64,000 nucleotides of DNA from Protula sp. h YS-2021 (Eukaryota; Annelida; Polychaeta; Sabellida; Serpulidae). Position 1 is the first letter of the stretch, and each line of letters begins with the position of its first letter. Below the pieces are notes generated by a model. The model saw nothing but the letters and a program-made list of their open reading frames with translations, had not been told where the DNA came from and ran no database searches. Shown here one piece after another: positions 40,701 to 49,341 of the stretch. Both the position numbers and the translations under genes were made by a program. The stretch is from NCBI GenBank assembly GCA_949752745.1, contig OX457034.1:8544593-8608592 (forward strand). The letters run 5' to 3'.

Positions 40701-42592
40701 AAATTAGTACCTAACGCAGAAACTACTTTTTAAATCCATCCGCTTTGTGCTTATACGTAACAGACTGATCTCTCCGAGGTCAGCTGTTACATAACAATGT
40801 GACGGTATCGATAAATTCCTACGCCACACGGAAGGACCTTTTTTTTACAATCAGTCCCCTAAAAAAACATGTTATTCCGCCCCCCACCCTTCCTAAATGA
40901 AGAACAATCCACACTTATCACCTCACTTCCTCACTATAAATTAAACCTTATTTCTCAACATTTTGCTGTGAATGAAAAAAAAAAAAACACCAAAATTTGT
41001 TCGCATTTTATTTCATTCACTTGTTTAATTCTGTATAATTTGAAGTTTTAAGCGGATCAATACGTACGACATCTCCAGCTCTGTGATTTTCGCGTTGAGC
41101 TGTTGGATTTGATTCTTCAGCACCGTCGCTGTCTCATCATTCTGACGCATCTCCATCTGTATTCTGTGGGCAACACGGAAACAGACGTCACGCGTGACTC
41201 TCGCGGCAGACGTCACGCAACGTCACGCGAGAGCAGGCAGTGACGTCATGAGCGAGAAATGGTCTAAAACTCCAGAAATCCTTAACAGATTTTTTTTTTT
41301 TTTTTTGTAAATTGCGTTCTAAGGTTTATGCGTTCTTTTAATTAATGAAAAAAAACGTAGTATCAACCGATCTAAAAGAAAGTGGCCAAGTTCCTCAGTG
41401 ACGTCATTGCAGTTCTTCCAATCATGATCAAAACGTGATAAATATCAAAAATGACTACGTCGGAAAACAAGAATAAAACGCTTAGGAGATAGTTATTTAG
41501 GCTGTTCCACGACAAGACTGACCCACTCCGGGTCGACATATTGCGGGCTGACACATTGCGGGAAGACTGGGGGCCAACCCTCTTCGGGACGACCCACTGC
41601 AGGTTCACCTCGTGCCAACCCCCTGCAGACCGACCCACTGCGGGACAACCCACGACAGGCCGACCCACTGCGGACTGACCCACTGCGGGCCGACTCATTA
41701 CCGTTAGTGACTAGAAAAGTACACCATATCACGGTTAAGACTAAAAGCGCGTATATTTTTAAACAACAAAATAAAAATAGATTACAGAAATACTGATACA
41801 GGTTCGGTTTCTTTCTAAATTGTATAACTTGACAGGGAGATACTTCAACCAACAGCTGCTTCAAAGAATCAGTACCTCGGTATATATTTCAGTATTTCAG
41901 TACCTCAGCACATATTTCAGTACCTCTGTACATATTTCGGTACTTCAGCACATATGTCAGTATTTCACTACACATTTCAGTAGCTAGCACATGTTTCAGT
42001 ACCTCAGTACTCGATACACTGGGGTGCCGGTTCGCCTCCTAAAAGATGTTTGTGACTGACACGTGGGTGTCTTGTATTTTAGCTCTGCGCATTATCATAT
42101 CGTCTCGAACATTATCTAGGGAGGGCAGTTTACACCCAAAGATAGGTATGACTTCATACAGCTTGGTATTTCTTTGTTCATTCCAAAACGGTTGGCAAAA
42201 ACATTCTGTGTTTCTTGAAATTTTGGTGAAGATAAGAATAAATAACTCAGAAAAGTCCTCGATCAGCGCCTCCTATGCGGCGCCAATAGCCATCCCGTAC
42301 CCTCGAAACCCTAAACACCTCTCAGAACTGTGCCACTATCCCATATAAATCCCATATAAATCCCATATAACAGACTGAACAAAATAAACTCTATTAGTGA
42401 ATTAGCTAAATATACCGGAAAAAAAGAGGCAATGAAAGTGCGCACTTACAGTTCGTTGTTTTCTCCAATTTTCGCGTAGCCAACAGCTGCAAAAATACAA
42501 GTAATTATACATAGGAAGGCGAATTTGCCCATTTTCGTACTACCCAAAAAACGCACCGATTCCAACAACGCACGCAGAATGTGTCTGTGCAT
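24355..42592 (-). CDS. UXS1: UDP-glucuronate decarboxylase 1 (UDP-xylose synthase), complete, 11 coding exons
   Basis: Converts UDP-glucuronate to UDP-xylose (NAD-dependent, type II Golgi membrane enzyme), the donor for proteoglycan linker xylosylation. Coding exons: 42450-42592, 41068-41163, 33853-33910, 31367-31547, 29703-29807, 28053-28112, 27214-27335, 26718-26837, 25503-25665, 24824-24927, 24355-24516; all phases agree and give 437 aa. Features: signal-anchor segment about residues 24-38; coiled stem 49-79; Rossmann motif TGGAGFVG (101-108); ASTSEVYG (207-214); catalytic YDEGK, Tyr238 and Lys242; [18 protein letters not shown] in exon 8; [10 protein letters not shown] in exon 10. It is close to vertebrate UXS1 in length (about 420 aa) and order. 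I chose the Met at 42592 as start; an in-frame Met at 42667 would add 25 residues. The exon 7 donor (CAG|GTTGCG) is weak. Introns 3, 4, 5, 7 and 8 contain tandem or partial copies of their own splice-site regions. Confidence 0.95.
24535..24755 (+). repeat. Minisatellite in UXS1 intron 10, ~31-bp unit, about seven copies
   Basis: Units AACACTAAAATCAGGGTG plus AAGTCTTTGAAT. They lie just upstream (in gene sense) of exon 11's acceptor but hold no exon sequence. Confidence 0.85.
25080..25470 (-). repeat. Two to three long units and poly-C tracts in UXS1 intron 9
   Basis: Blocks with GACCAGACCAGCCCGA, AGAATTTA..CCACGGA and TTCGCCACTTT recur at about 25200 and 25350, linked by poly-C runs. A third, partial copy lies near 25120 (CGCACATACAGAC). 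Confidence 0.65.
25666..25940 (-). repeat. Tandem copies of the UXS1 exon 9 acceptor region
   Basis: The true acceptor precedes exon 9 (last base on this strand 25665). Copies of the same 3' splice site plus the first ~45 nt of exon 9 (encoding [12 protein letters not shown]) have their exon edges at 25755 and 25847, and a fragment lies near 25913-25939. Spacing is 90 and 92 bp. The frame from the nearest copy into exon 9 is open, so using it would insert 30 codons. A poly-A run (poly-T in gene sense) separates the last copies. Confidence 0.85.
26381..26717 (-). repeat. Three tandem copies of the UXS1 exon 8 donor region
   Basis: The end of exon 8 (encoding [13 protein letters not shown]) with its donor ACT|GTGAGT is repeated with exon edges at 26609, 26496 and 26386, next to the true edge at 26718. 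Periods are 109, 113 and 110 bp. Copies are separated by G-rich (gene sense) low-complexity DNA that supplies the length variation. The exon part is nearly unchanged. Confidence 0.88.
26890..26960. repeat. (TA)n microsatellite in UXS1 intron 7
   Basis: About 33 TA units between exon 8's acceptor and the partial exon 7 copy. Confidence 0.95.
27085..27130 (-). repeat. Decayed partial copy of UXS1 exon 7 inside intron 7
   Basis: GGACATGGTCTCGGCCACCC and the following bases match the exon 7 segment coding [10 protein letters not shown] with scattered changes, including loss of the catalytic Lys codon context. A poly-G/AGG stretch separates it from exon 7. Confidence 0.75.
27421..27730 (+). repeat. 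Long CT/C-rich low-complexity tract in UXS1 intron 6
   Basis: About 300 bp of almost pure pyrimidine on this strand (purine in gene sense). ORFs over it are low-complexity artefacts. Confidence 0.8.
28190..28345 (-). repeat. Two-copy repeat in UXS1 intron 5, each with a donor-like site
   Basis: Blocks sharing GGTTGCTGTCACTTACCGAA, CATGAACA and ATCAGTATCG lie about 105 bp apart. In gene sense each contains TTCGGTAAGTG, a strong 5' splice-site consensus, but the adjoining sequence matches no known exon here. Confidence 0.6.
28745..29702 (-). repeat. Array of 15 extra copies of the UXS1 exon 5 donor region (60-bp unit)
   Basis: Each unit carries the last ~40 nt of exon 5 (coding [12 protein letters not shown] or a variant) plus the donor CTGG|GTGAGTACATCCCG or GTAAGT variants. 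Units are 60 bp, except two 66-bp units marked by ATGATATATTAGTG. The frame stays open across the first six to seven copies next to the true exon, so use of a downstream donor would add multiples of 20 codons. Confidence 0.93.
30120..31366 (-). repeat. Array of about 18 donor-proximal units in UXS1 intron 4
   Basis: Units of about 60-80 bp contain TGCGCCTCGCCACGGGTGGC followed by a G-rich run. The true donor is GAAG|GTGAGTGCGCCTCGCC; copies read AGAG|GTGGGTGCGCCTCGCC, so a donor-like AG|GTGGGT is kept although almost no exon sequence is. Length differences come from the G runs. Confidence 0.9.
31548..33715 (-). repeat. Array of about 33 extra copies of the UXS1 exon 4 acceptor region (63-bp unit)
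   Basis: Each unit holds TTGTTTTTGCTGCAG plus the first ~23 nt of exon 4, which code ITGGAGFV, the NAD-binding glycine loop. Most units are 63 bp; some carry a 12-bp insertion (ACAACGGGTCC-like) or single-base changes. The nearest copy has its exon edge at 31610, exactly 63 nt from the true edge, and the next two copies are open in the exon 4 frame. Several units have CTGTAG instead of CTGCAG, which remains a valid acceptor. Many units also contain GTAAGC downstream, so each could behave as a micro-exon. Confidence 0.95.
35145..35335 (+). repeat. (TA)n microsatellite followed by a ~22-bp minisatellite
   Basis: TA units at 35145-35192, then about six units containing GTGTACAGGGTGTCCCATAT at 35207-35335. 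Confidence 0.85.
36320..36760 (+). repeat. Polypurine tract with a ~184-bp direct repeat
   Basis: About 440 bp of almost pure GGA/GAA. The block GCAGGGAGAAGGGGAAGGAG starts at about 36387 and recurs 184 bp later; GATAGAAGAGGAGGCAGAAC recurs after about 182 bp. Long ORFs of Glu/Arg/Lys on one strand and Ser/Pro/Leu on the other are composition artefacts. Such mirror-rich purine tracts can form triplex DNA. Confidence 0.9.
37673..37736. repeat. (TAA)n microsatellite
   Basis: About 20 TAA units followed by AATAAATAAA. Confidence 0.95.
38680..39130 (+). repeat. Minisatellite in UXS1 intron 2, ~43-bp unit, about 10-11 copies
   Basis: Units contain CACCCAATTTGACATCCATT, CTCCGTACAGTCGCACAAAC and a short spacer. 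Copies are closely similar, so the array is recent or homogenised. It is not near a splice site. Confidence 0.92.
41505..41700 (+). repeat. Minisatellite in UXS1 intron 1 (GACCCACTGCGGG core)
   Basis: About nine irregular units of roughly 19 bp with a GACCCACTGCGGG-like core. Confidence 0.8.
41875..42012 (+). repeat. Minisatellite in UXS1 intron 1 (CAGTACCTCAGCACATATTT unit)
   Basis: About seven units of ~20-21 bp. Confidence 0.85.
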
Positions 42593-44959
42593 ATTTCCAC
42601 CTCCTGACGTGATTTTTTCATATACAGATTGAAAAGTCCTTGGAAGCAATCCAGGGTTTGAATTCAATTACTGGCAGCCCTGCATTGGCTCAACACTTCA
42701 ACTCGGCCGTGCAGTTTAATAATATTCGTCACCCACCACGATGTTAACTCTTGAGAATCTTCTAATGTAAGTGCGGGAAATGGGGATGGGGGTAATCACA
42801 CGTGGAATATATCGTCATACCCCGGCAACCACAAAATAATCTTCCACCCCCACCCCACCCATTGGAATATCCATAATTTGGATTTTTTTCGGATAAAATC
42901 CGTTTTTTTTTTTTGGGGGGGGGGGGGCAGTAAATAAAGTTAACAACGCAGTAAAATGGAAACGTAGCATAAATGAAAAATTGTGAAATCACCTGATGTA
43001 CATTTTGTTACCTTTGTAATTTTATCCACAATATCGCGAAAGTTGCCTTAGTGATGCATAGTTACTGATGGACAAGACCATAATTAAAGTTATTTTTACT
43101 GAGCCGGGATGACATTCAAAGTCAAGAATGAAAAGACAAGATGTCTATCCAACAAAATTATTTGCTGCTATTAATTAAGCATTAATGAACTGGCCAATGA
43201 GTCCCTGTGGATTGAGAGACGGCCCAGATACGGGAGCCAGCGGTATAAAGTATTCCATGGCGAGAAAAAAACCGAGAGCCAAAATGTGCATTTTTTTCCA
43301 CATTTGATTAGCTAACGACCAGTTCTGGAAACTTCTAACTCCCAGTACGGCCCTCCTCCTCCCCATCCCAGGCCCGCCCCGGGAGACTGGATTCTCCGAT
43401 GCGAATGTTAATCCCTGCCTGTTGCAATTTATGCAGAAATCGCGTCAATACCCATCTATCATACTTGGTCATAGCACCGATTGAGGAAGACGCACGTTTT
43501 TTGTCATTCTGACGCGACCATGCGGAATGATGAGGTGGTAACAGTTCGATAGACCGAGACAGGTAGAAATGTGACAGGCCTGAGGGTCAGAGAGAGAGGG
43601 AGGGGGGAGCGGAGTTGGGTGATGCTTAATTAACTTGCTGCCTTCTTCATCAGAAACCAATAAAAAGATAAACATACAAAGGTACAGATTCGATAAATCG
43701 AACTTCGGTCACGCTAAATCATGATTTAAAACACGGAAAAAAATCAACAAATGATTTTATTATTTTTTATATATATTTCAGGTAAAAACAAGTCTGTCAA
43801 AGGGACATACTTCTAGCTTGAAACAGTTCTACATTATGTAACAAATTTAAAAAATTCGCCAAAAGTGGAAAAATATCCGGATATAAAAAAATATATATAT
43901 CGGCATTATTTGTATGACATAGGCAACCCGTGTGTGAAATTTGTTTGGGATCGCCCTGCTCGTTATTGGCAAATCGCTGCTGACAGACGAAGATACCTTG
44001 CGAAATGTTGAAGTCCAAAATTTAAAAAAAATCGCCAAAAATCGAAAAATACTCGGATATGAACAATAAATGTAATATCTTCTTTATTTACGACATATAT
44101 TCCCCTATCACTTGCCCACGAAAGTCACAGACCTGATTCACGTTATTTCATGCTTTGATTGTTTCACACTGGCGTGATTTTCGAGAAGCACGGGAATGTG
44201 AGTAGGTTTATCGGCTCCCAGAGAGGAACAGAGCCAGACACAGGGGTCAGTTTCTTATAGCTAGGTAAGGAGGATCTTGGAGACGGGCTAAGAGTAGTAG
44301 TAGCGGATACTTTCGATTTTACTACGACAGAAAGTCATAAGCCAATTAGTACTTTCGAACATTTGCGACAGAGGTCCCGTTTCGACTGCAAATTTGAAAC
44401 AACACCGAAAAACCTTAATAAGTCATCAACTGACGTTAAGAATTATATCATTTGTGTGCTTTACGCTTTTCATTTAAGAAAGGAACATGGAAAGAACAAA
44501 AAATCTCTCGCAATAATCGATATTTGTTATATTCAGCCAGCATGCTTCATTTGCTTTAAAATTTTGCGATGATATCGCAATTACATCATCTCCTGAATTT
44601 ATGCTTACAAAAGCATGGAAAATAGTCTTTTTAAATAAGAAACTTTACCTGTTGAAATAAGATTGGAATTTCGATGTTTCCATTATCATTTCTTTATATT
44701 TTAACATGAAAAAAATGGCATCTCCATCGGAAAGGCTCGAAAGTACGAAATGGCTGATGGAACGCTTGTAGCTGTGACAGAAAAATAGAGTAAAAATAAG
44801 GAGGTGGACCGACGGCTGACTTACAGCTACACTAACAATGTCTCCCGGAAGCGGCTCATCACTATTGGTCCGGTTCAACCATATGAAAACCAGTGAGAAA
44901 TACGGTCAGCTTTTGTGCGATTATGAGTCAGAGTTTCGATCATACAACTCAGTTTTGGC

Positions 44960-45360
44960 AATCTCGGCGCACGAATTGAGCCAACAGCGTTATTTTAGAA
45001 AATGTGCATTACATAAATGACTAAATTTTAAATTATGGCACAAACTTTTTGTGGTCATTTTCCTTGCGGTTAGGACTAAGAGACCCATTTTATTAAAAAC
45101 AAAAACAATGCAAATGCATTTACAAATCCACTCAAATTTGGAGGTTTCGTAGAACTCGAAAATAATAATGCGCCACTATTTTTCCCACTGTGTCTTTTAA
45201 GAAAAGGTTTGCCAGTTTGAACGTCGGTGCCCCTGGACCCATGGTTATTTCAACCAACGGACCTGTGGCCCTCCCTGTCCTAGGAAGATACAAGAAGCGA
45301 AGAATGTCATTAAACAGCACATCAAATCTGATAAAACTGAAAATGTTTGGTTTACACAAA
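44960..45360 (+). repeat. Dispersed repeat copy A (pairs with 46148-46560)
   Basis: Shares TCTCGGCGCACGA, CAACAGCGTTATTTTAGAAA, TTATGGCACA, AATAATGCGCCA and GTCCTAGGAAGATA, in the same order, with copy B about 1.2 kb downstream. No coding domain found. Confidence 0.75.
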
Positions 45361-45777
45361 ATTGATAAAACTGAAACACGTCATGTGAAAACAGCGTTTT
45401 CACAGGCTATTAGCCGATTCGCACTTAGAATTTTGCGTTTCGACTGAATTCAGCTGGGATAAGGATATAAAGAAATAAAAAACGACCGAAAAACAACTGT
45501 CAAAAATCAACAAAATTCGATTTTGCCAGAAACATATTCACGTGTTCGCTATTAAAAGAGTTGAATAATATGTGAAGTAGTTTTTAAAAGATCATATGGT
45601 GACTTTTTAAATTCGAAAGTGTGCATGTTGAAAGTTTGATATTTTTCGCTTATTATTTCTTTATAATTTCTCCCAAAACAAGTAAGTATTTGTGAAACAC
45701 AAGCAAGCCCCAACCGCCCCCAAATTCATAGGGGCATAAAGCGATGACGGACAGACGGACGGACACCCAAACCTATA

Positions 45778-45802
45778 GGCCCCAATCCGAAGGGTTGGGG
45801 CC
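45778..45802. other. Perfect-stem-like hairpin
   Basis: GGCCCCAATCC and GGGTTGGGGCC face each other around a GAA loop (one G-T pair). It follows GACGGACAGACGGACGGAC, and looks like the end of a short transposon. Confidence 0.45.
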
Positions 45803-46147
45803 TAAAAATTGCAGTCGAAACAACACCTTGACTTTTGCCGTTGTTTTCTATCACTTATTTATATCCCCATCCCAACTGAATTCAGCCGAAACGCAAAAAC
45901 ATTTCGGCCAATTCAAAGTGCGAATTGACTTATAAGCCAAATCACACTTTGGGTGTTTCGAATAAAATGCGGCAGAATTTTAAATTTCGACTGCGAGGGA
46001 ACCGGGTAAAAAAGTGAAAGAAATGATAGAAAAATATGGAAGAAATATCGCAAAAACAGCTCTAGTCCAAGAGACTCTTGCGGTCTTCCTATGACAGCAA
46101 GAGTCATAGTTCCTACAATAGGAAATGTCATTGATGTTAATTTTCAA

Positions 46148-46560
46148 ATCTCGGCGCACGACTGGGGCCAACGGCGTTATTTTAGAAAGGGTGCATCACA
46201 TAAATGGCCCAATTATAAATTATGGCACACAAGTTTTGTGATCAGATAACAATTTTTTACTAAGAAAAATATCTGTTTTCTTGAGATTAGGATATCGAAA
46301 CCCTTATTATCGCCCACAACAACAGTGAATCCACAGTTGCAAAACCACGCTTTACTCTAGTTTGGGAGTTTCGCTGAGGTCGAAATAATGCGCCAGGGTA
46401 CTTCTCAGTGTGCTTTTAAAGAAAAAGCCTGCCAGTTCAAGCCACGGTGTCCTTGAACGTGCGCCGAAAGATCCAATGCCTCGAAAATTGAGATCTGTCC
46501 TAGGAAGATAGAATGGGTCCGCTGGGACTAAAACAGCTCATTCTCGGTACATAAAAGAAA
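46148..46560 (+). repeat. Dispersed repeat copy B (pairs with 44960-45360)
   Basis: Direct, diverged copy of repeat A with an inserted segment around 46240-46340. Confidence 0.75.
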
Positions 46561-47053
46561 TTGAACCTTGAAACTATTTGTTAAAACATAATTTTAAAAA
46601 AAAGCATACGGGTTGTTAAAACCTGATCGTCCTTTCGTACAACAGAAATTTGACACTTAGGCCAAATCTCTCAATCATTTCTTTTATTTTTCACCCGGTA
46701 ATTTTATTAGAAACGCAGAATTTTTGCGCATTTTTATTGGGAACACCTAAAATGTGATTGGAATTTGCCTTATTATTCCATGGTTACATACCCAACATCA
46801 GAGAGAGTCCGATGCATGAAACAAAACACAGCTTCATTCTTGTGCAACCAAAAATTGTTTTATCCGCACGCGATCTACCAAAATTTGACATTACAATGAA
46901 TGCCGTTCAGCACCACCAATTTTGTTTACATCGATTTAGTACTTGTTCAGATTCGATAATAGGTTTCCTCCTGTACTAATTTTTGGAATGCCGTTTTCAC
47001 AGATTTAATGCTATTTTTATATAATATCCTTTAATATTTAATGCTAACTGTCA

Positions 47054-48300
47054 TTGAGACAGCTACAGGAGAAATGTAAAGAGCAGCAGAAACCGTTGTA
47101 CAGAGCATTCGTCGACCTGACAAAAGCGTTTGATGCTATAAGTAGGTCTGGTTTATATGCCATCCTTGAGGAAACTGGCTGTCCTCCACGCCTACTCAGT
47201 TTAGTCAAATCCTTCCATGAAGACATGAGAACTACTGTCAATGTTGACGGCTCAACGTCTGCCAGCTTCGAGATAAAAAGAAGTTTGAAGCAAGGGTGTG
47301 TGTTAGCGGCCACCCTATTATGCATTTTTTACCTTTGTTACTTAGCTATGATTTCCAAGGAGTTGAGGATGACACAAACCAAAACTAAACGGAACAAAGT
47401 ATCTATCAAAGAACTGCTGTTTGCTGACGATGCTGCCTTAGTAGCCCACAGTGAGGCAAAGCTTCAAGCCCTAATAGACAAGCTACAAGATGCCTACGAG
47501 AAATTTTCCCTCACAATCAGTGTGAAGAAAATTGTCATCATGGCACAAGGGGTCGAAAATCCACCAGTGATAACCCTAAATAACACTACACTGAAGACTG
47601 TGAGCAGATTCTGTTATCTGGGCTCAAGTACAACTGAGGGTGAAGAAATCAACGTCAGAATCGGCAAGGCAGCTACAATCTTCGGTAGACTCACTAAACG
47701 TGCATGGAAGAACACCAAAATCATAACCAAGACTAAGGTGACCATCTACCAGGCATGTATTCTCAGTACGCTTCTATACGGCAGTGAAACATGGACTAGT
47801 TACACCTACCAGGAACAGAAACTAAATAGTTTCCATCTCTGCTGCCTGCGGCGCCTCTTTGGCATCAGTTGGAAAGACAAAATTTCTAACCAATAAGTTC
47901 TTAAACGAGCTATACTTCCAACTTTATCTGGGCTTATATAGCAGCGCCTTCTACGCTGGCTCGGCCATGTTCGCCGCATGCAAGACGACAGGATGCCAAC
48001 AGACCTGCTCTAAGGGGAGATTGCCCATGCGAAACGCACCATTGGCCGCCCACAGCTTCGCTTCAAGGGCGTATGCAAGCGTGGCCTCCAAGCCATGGGC
48101 GTGCCAAGTGGGAGACCATCGACGGGGATAGAGTTACCTGTGCTCTACCGTTCCCGAGGGTGTCAAACTCAACGACAGAAGATGGTTTGACCAACTGGCC
48201 AGGAAACGAGAGAAGAGGAGATACAAAAGCCTCTCACAGAATTCTGCAGATTTCCATAGTCTAACGTAGACGGACGGATGCCGACGACGACGAATTAAAC
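47054..48300 (+). pseudogene. 5'-truncated, frameshifted non-LTR retrotransposon (LINE) reverse transcriptase
   Basis: A 280-codon ORF (47054-47896) carries RT signatures: FVDLTKAFDAISRSGL, SLKQGCVLAATLL, and the catalytic box FADDAAL. A deletion between the GCVLA and FADD motifs is likely, because the spacer is much shorter than in relatives. After 47896 the match continues in another frame to about 48250 (DRMPTDLL, GRPQLRFKGVCKRGLQAM), then stops; these are C-terminal signatures of LINE ORF2. The 3' end has GACGGACGGATGCCGACGAC. It lacks the endonuclease and is a dead 5'-truncated insertion. Confidence 0.88.
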
Positions 48301-49259
48301 AACACTAGCTCTGTTTCTAGCCCCTACAAAACAAATTAAACTCATAACATGGACTGTAAAATTGCAACAGATGTTACTAATTTTTTCAGACTAAGACACA
48401 TGACAGCCAGCCTTTTTTGTCTTCACTTGTTGTAGAAAAAATTCTTCTCCTCTTAGCAAGAACTTGATAGAAGCAACAGATAAAAGTCATTAAGTCACTC
48501 AGTCCGACGCTTCGAAATTTACAATAATACAGTTATCGTATCAATATACGGAATAAAACAGGACACTTTGCAGAACTAAGGCAATAAATAAAACTAATAA
48601 TGTTAATTTTATATTATTAAAATGATAAGGTCAACCTTTATTCTTTTTTCTTTGAATATATTAGACTAGACCGAAGTCGAACTTTATATTTTTGAATGTT
48701 GTGAAAACAGCATTGGCCAAAGTTTTTTTGTTTTAACTTCGCGAAATATGGTTATTCGGTTTAGAAAATATTTATTTGAAAACAATGACAACACTTCTTC
48801 TATGTTATTGATGTGTTTGGAGTGTTAATTGTATGCAAATGCTAGTGCGAATGGTTTGAGCTCCAAAGTTTAAGATAGATTTCCCTTGAACTCCATCAAC
48901 AGTTTGTTTGTGCTTACTGATAATTTTTTTGGTTAAAATTTTTGTACACCTGCTCTCCCGGACAATATGTTTTTCTTGTGCACACTCACTTTTTGTGTAG
49001 CAAGTTTAGTAAGAGAGCGGAGATGAGAAACTCGGCTGAAGCTTTTTTCCTAGAATCATCCTTCAATAAGATATTATTGCCATGTTGAAACCATGCAGCA
49101 GGCTTTGCTTTCTTTTACTCAAATAAGTAAACCCATTTCGTTTGTTAGTAAATGAATAAATGCCAAATTGACATTGCGATAGGTTTCAAAATATTTTGCT
49201 CCTACAACTATATTTCAATTAATAAATATAAAATGAGTTCTACACTAATGTTTTGATCA
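48301..49259. other. Intergenic, no feature recognised
   Basis: AT-rich sequence between the LINE and the 3' end of the sulfotransferase gene. Confidence 0.4.
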
Positions 49260-49265
49260 TTTATT
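49260..49265 (-). terminator. Candidate poly(A) signal of the CHST15-like gene
   Basis: AATAAA on the minus strand, 77 nt downstream of the stop codon at 49342-49344. Confidence 0.45.
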
Positions 49266-49341
49266 TTGCTTTAATGTGACCATAGAAACACGCATTACTG
49301 AAACTGTTACCAAGTTAAAGTTAATTTGCAGATCCAAATGA

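Larger units (their letters stand above)
33911..41067 (-). other. UXS1 intron 2 (7.2 kb), repeat-rich, no other gene seen
   Basis: Holds poly-C/G tracts (34080-34150, 34355-34385), TA, TAA and purine tracts, and minisatellites listed separately. A-rich tracts lie at 39975-40010. I found no exon on either strand. Confidence 0.5.
42593..47045. other. Intergenic between UXS1 5' end and the LINE; no gene supported
   Basis: Should contain the UXS1 promoter near 42600-42900; I see no clear core promoter. A G-run lies at 42912-42927. A pair of approximate direct repeats with TCGCCAAAA and ATCCGGATAT lies at 43850-44060. The repeat pair at 44960-46560 is listed separately. Confidence 0.4.

Noticed and set aside
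44645..44878. Possible coding exon (DEPLPGDIVSV followed by GTAAGT)
   Set aside because: One donor-like site and a short open stretch, but no partner exon, no recognised family and adjacent dispersed repeats.
45190..45447. 85-codon ORF in repeat copy A
   Set aside because: The homologous segment in copy B at about 46400-46560 is not open, so coding conservation is absent.
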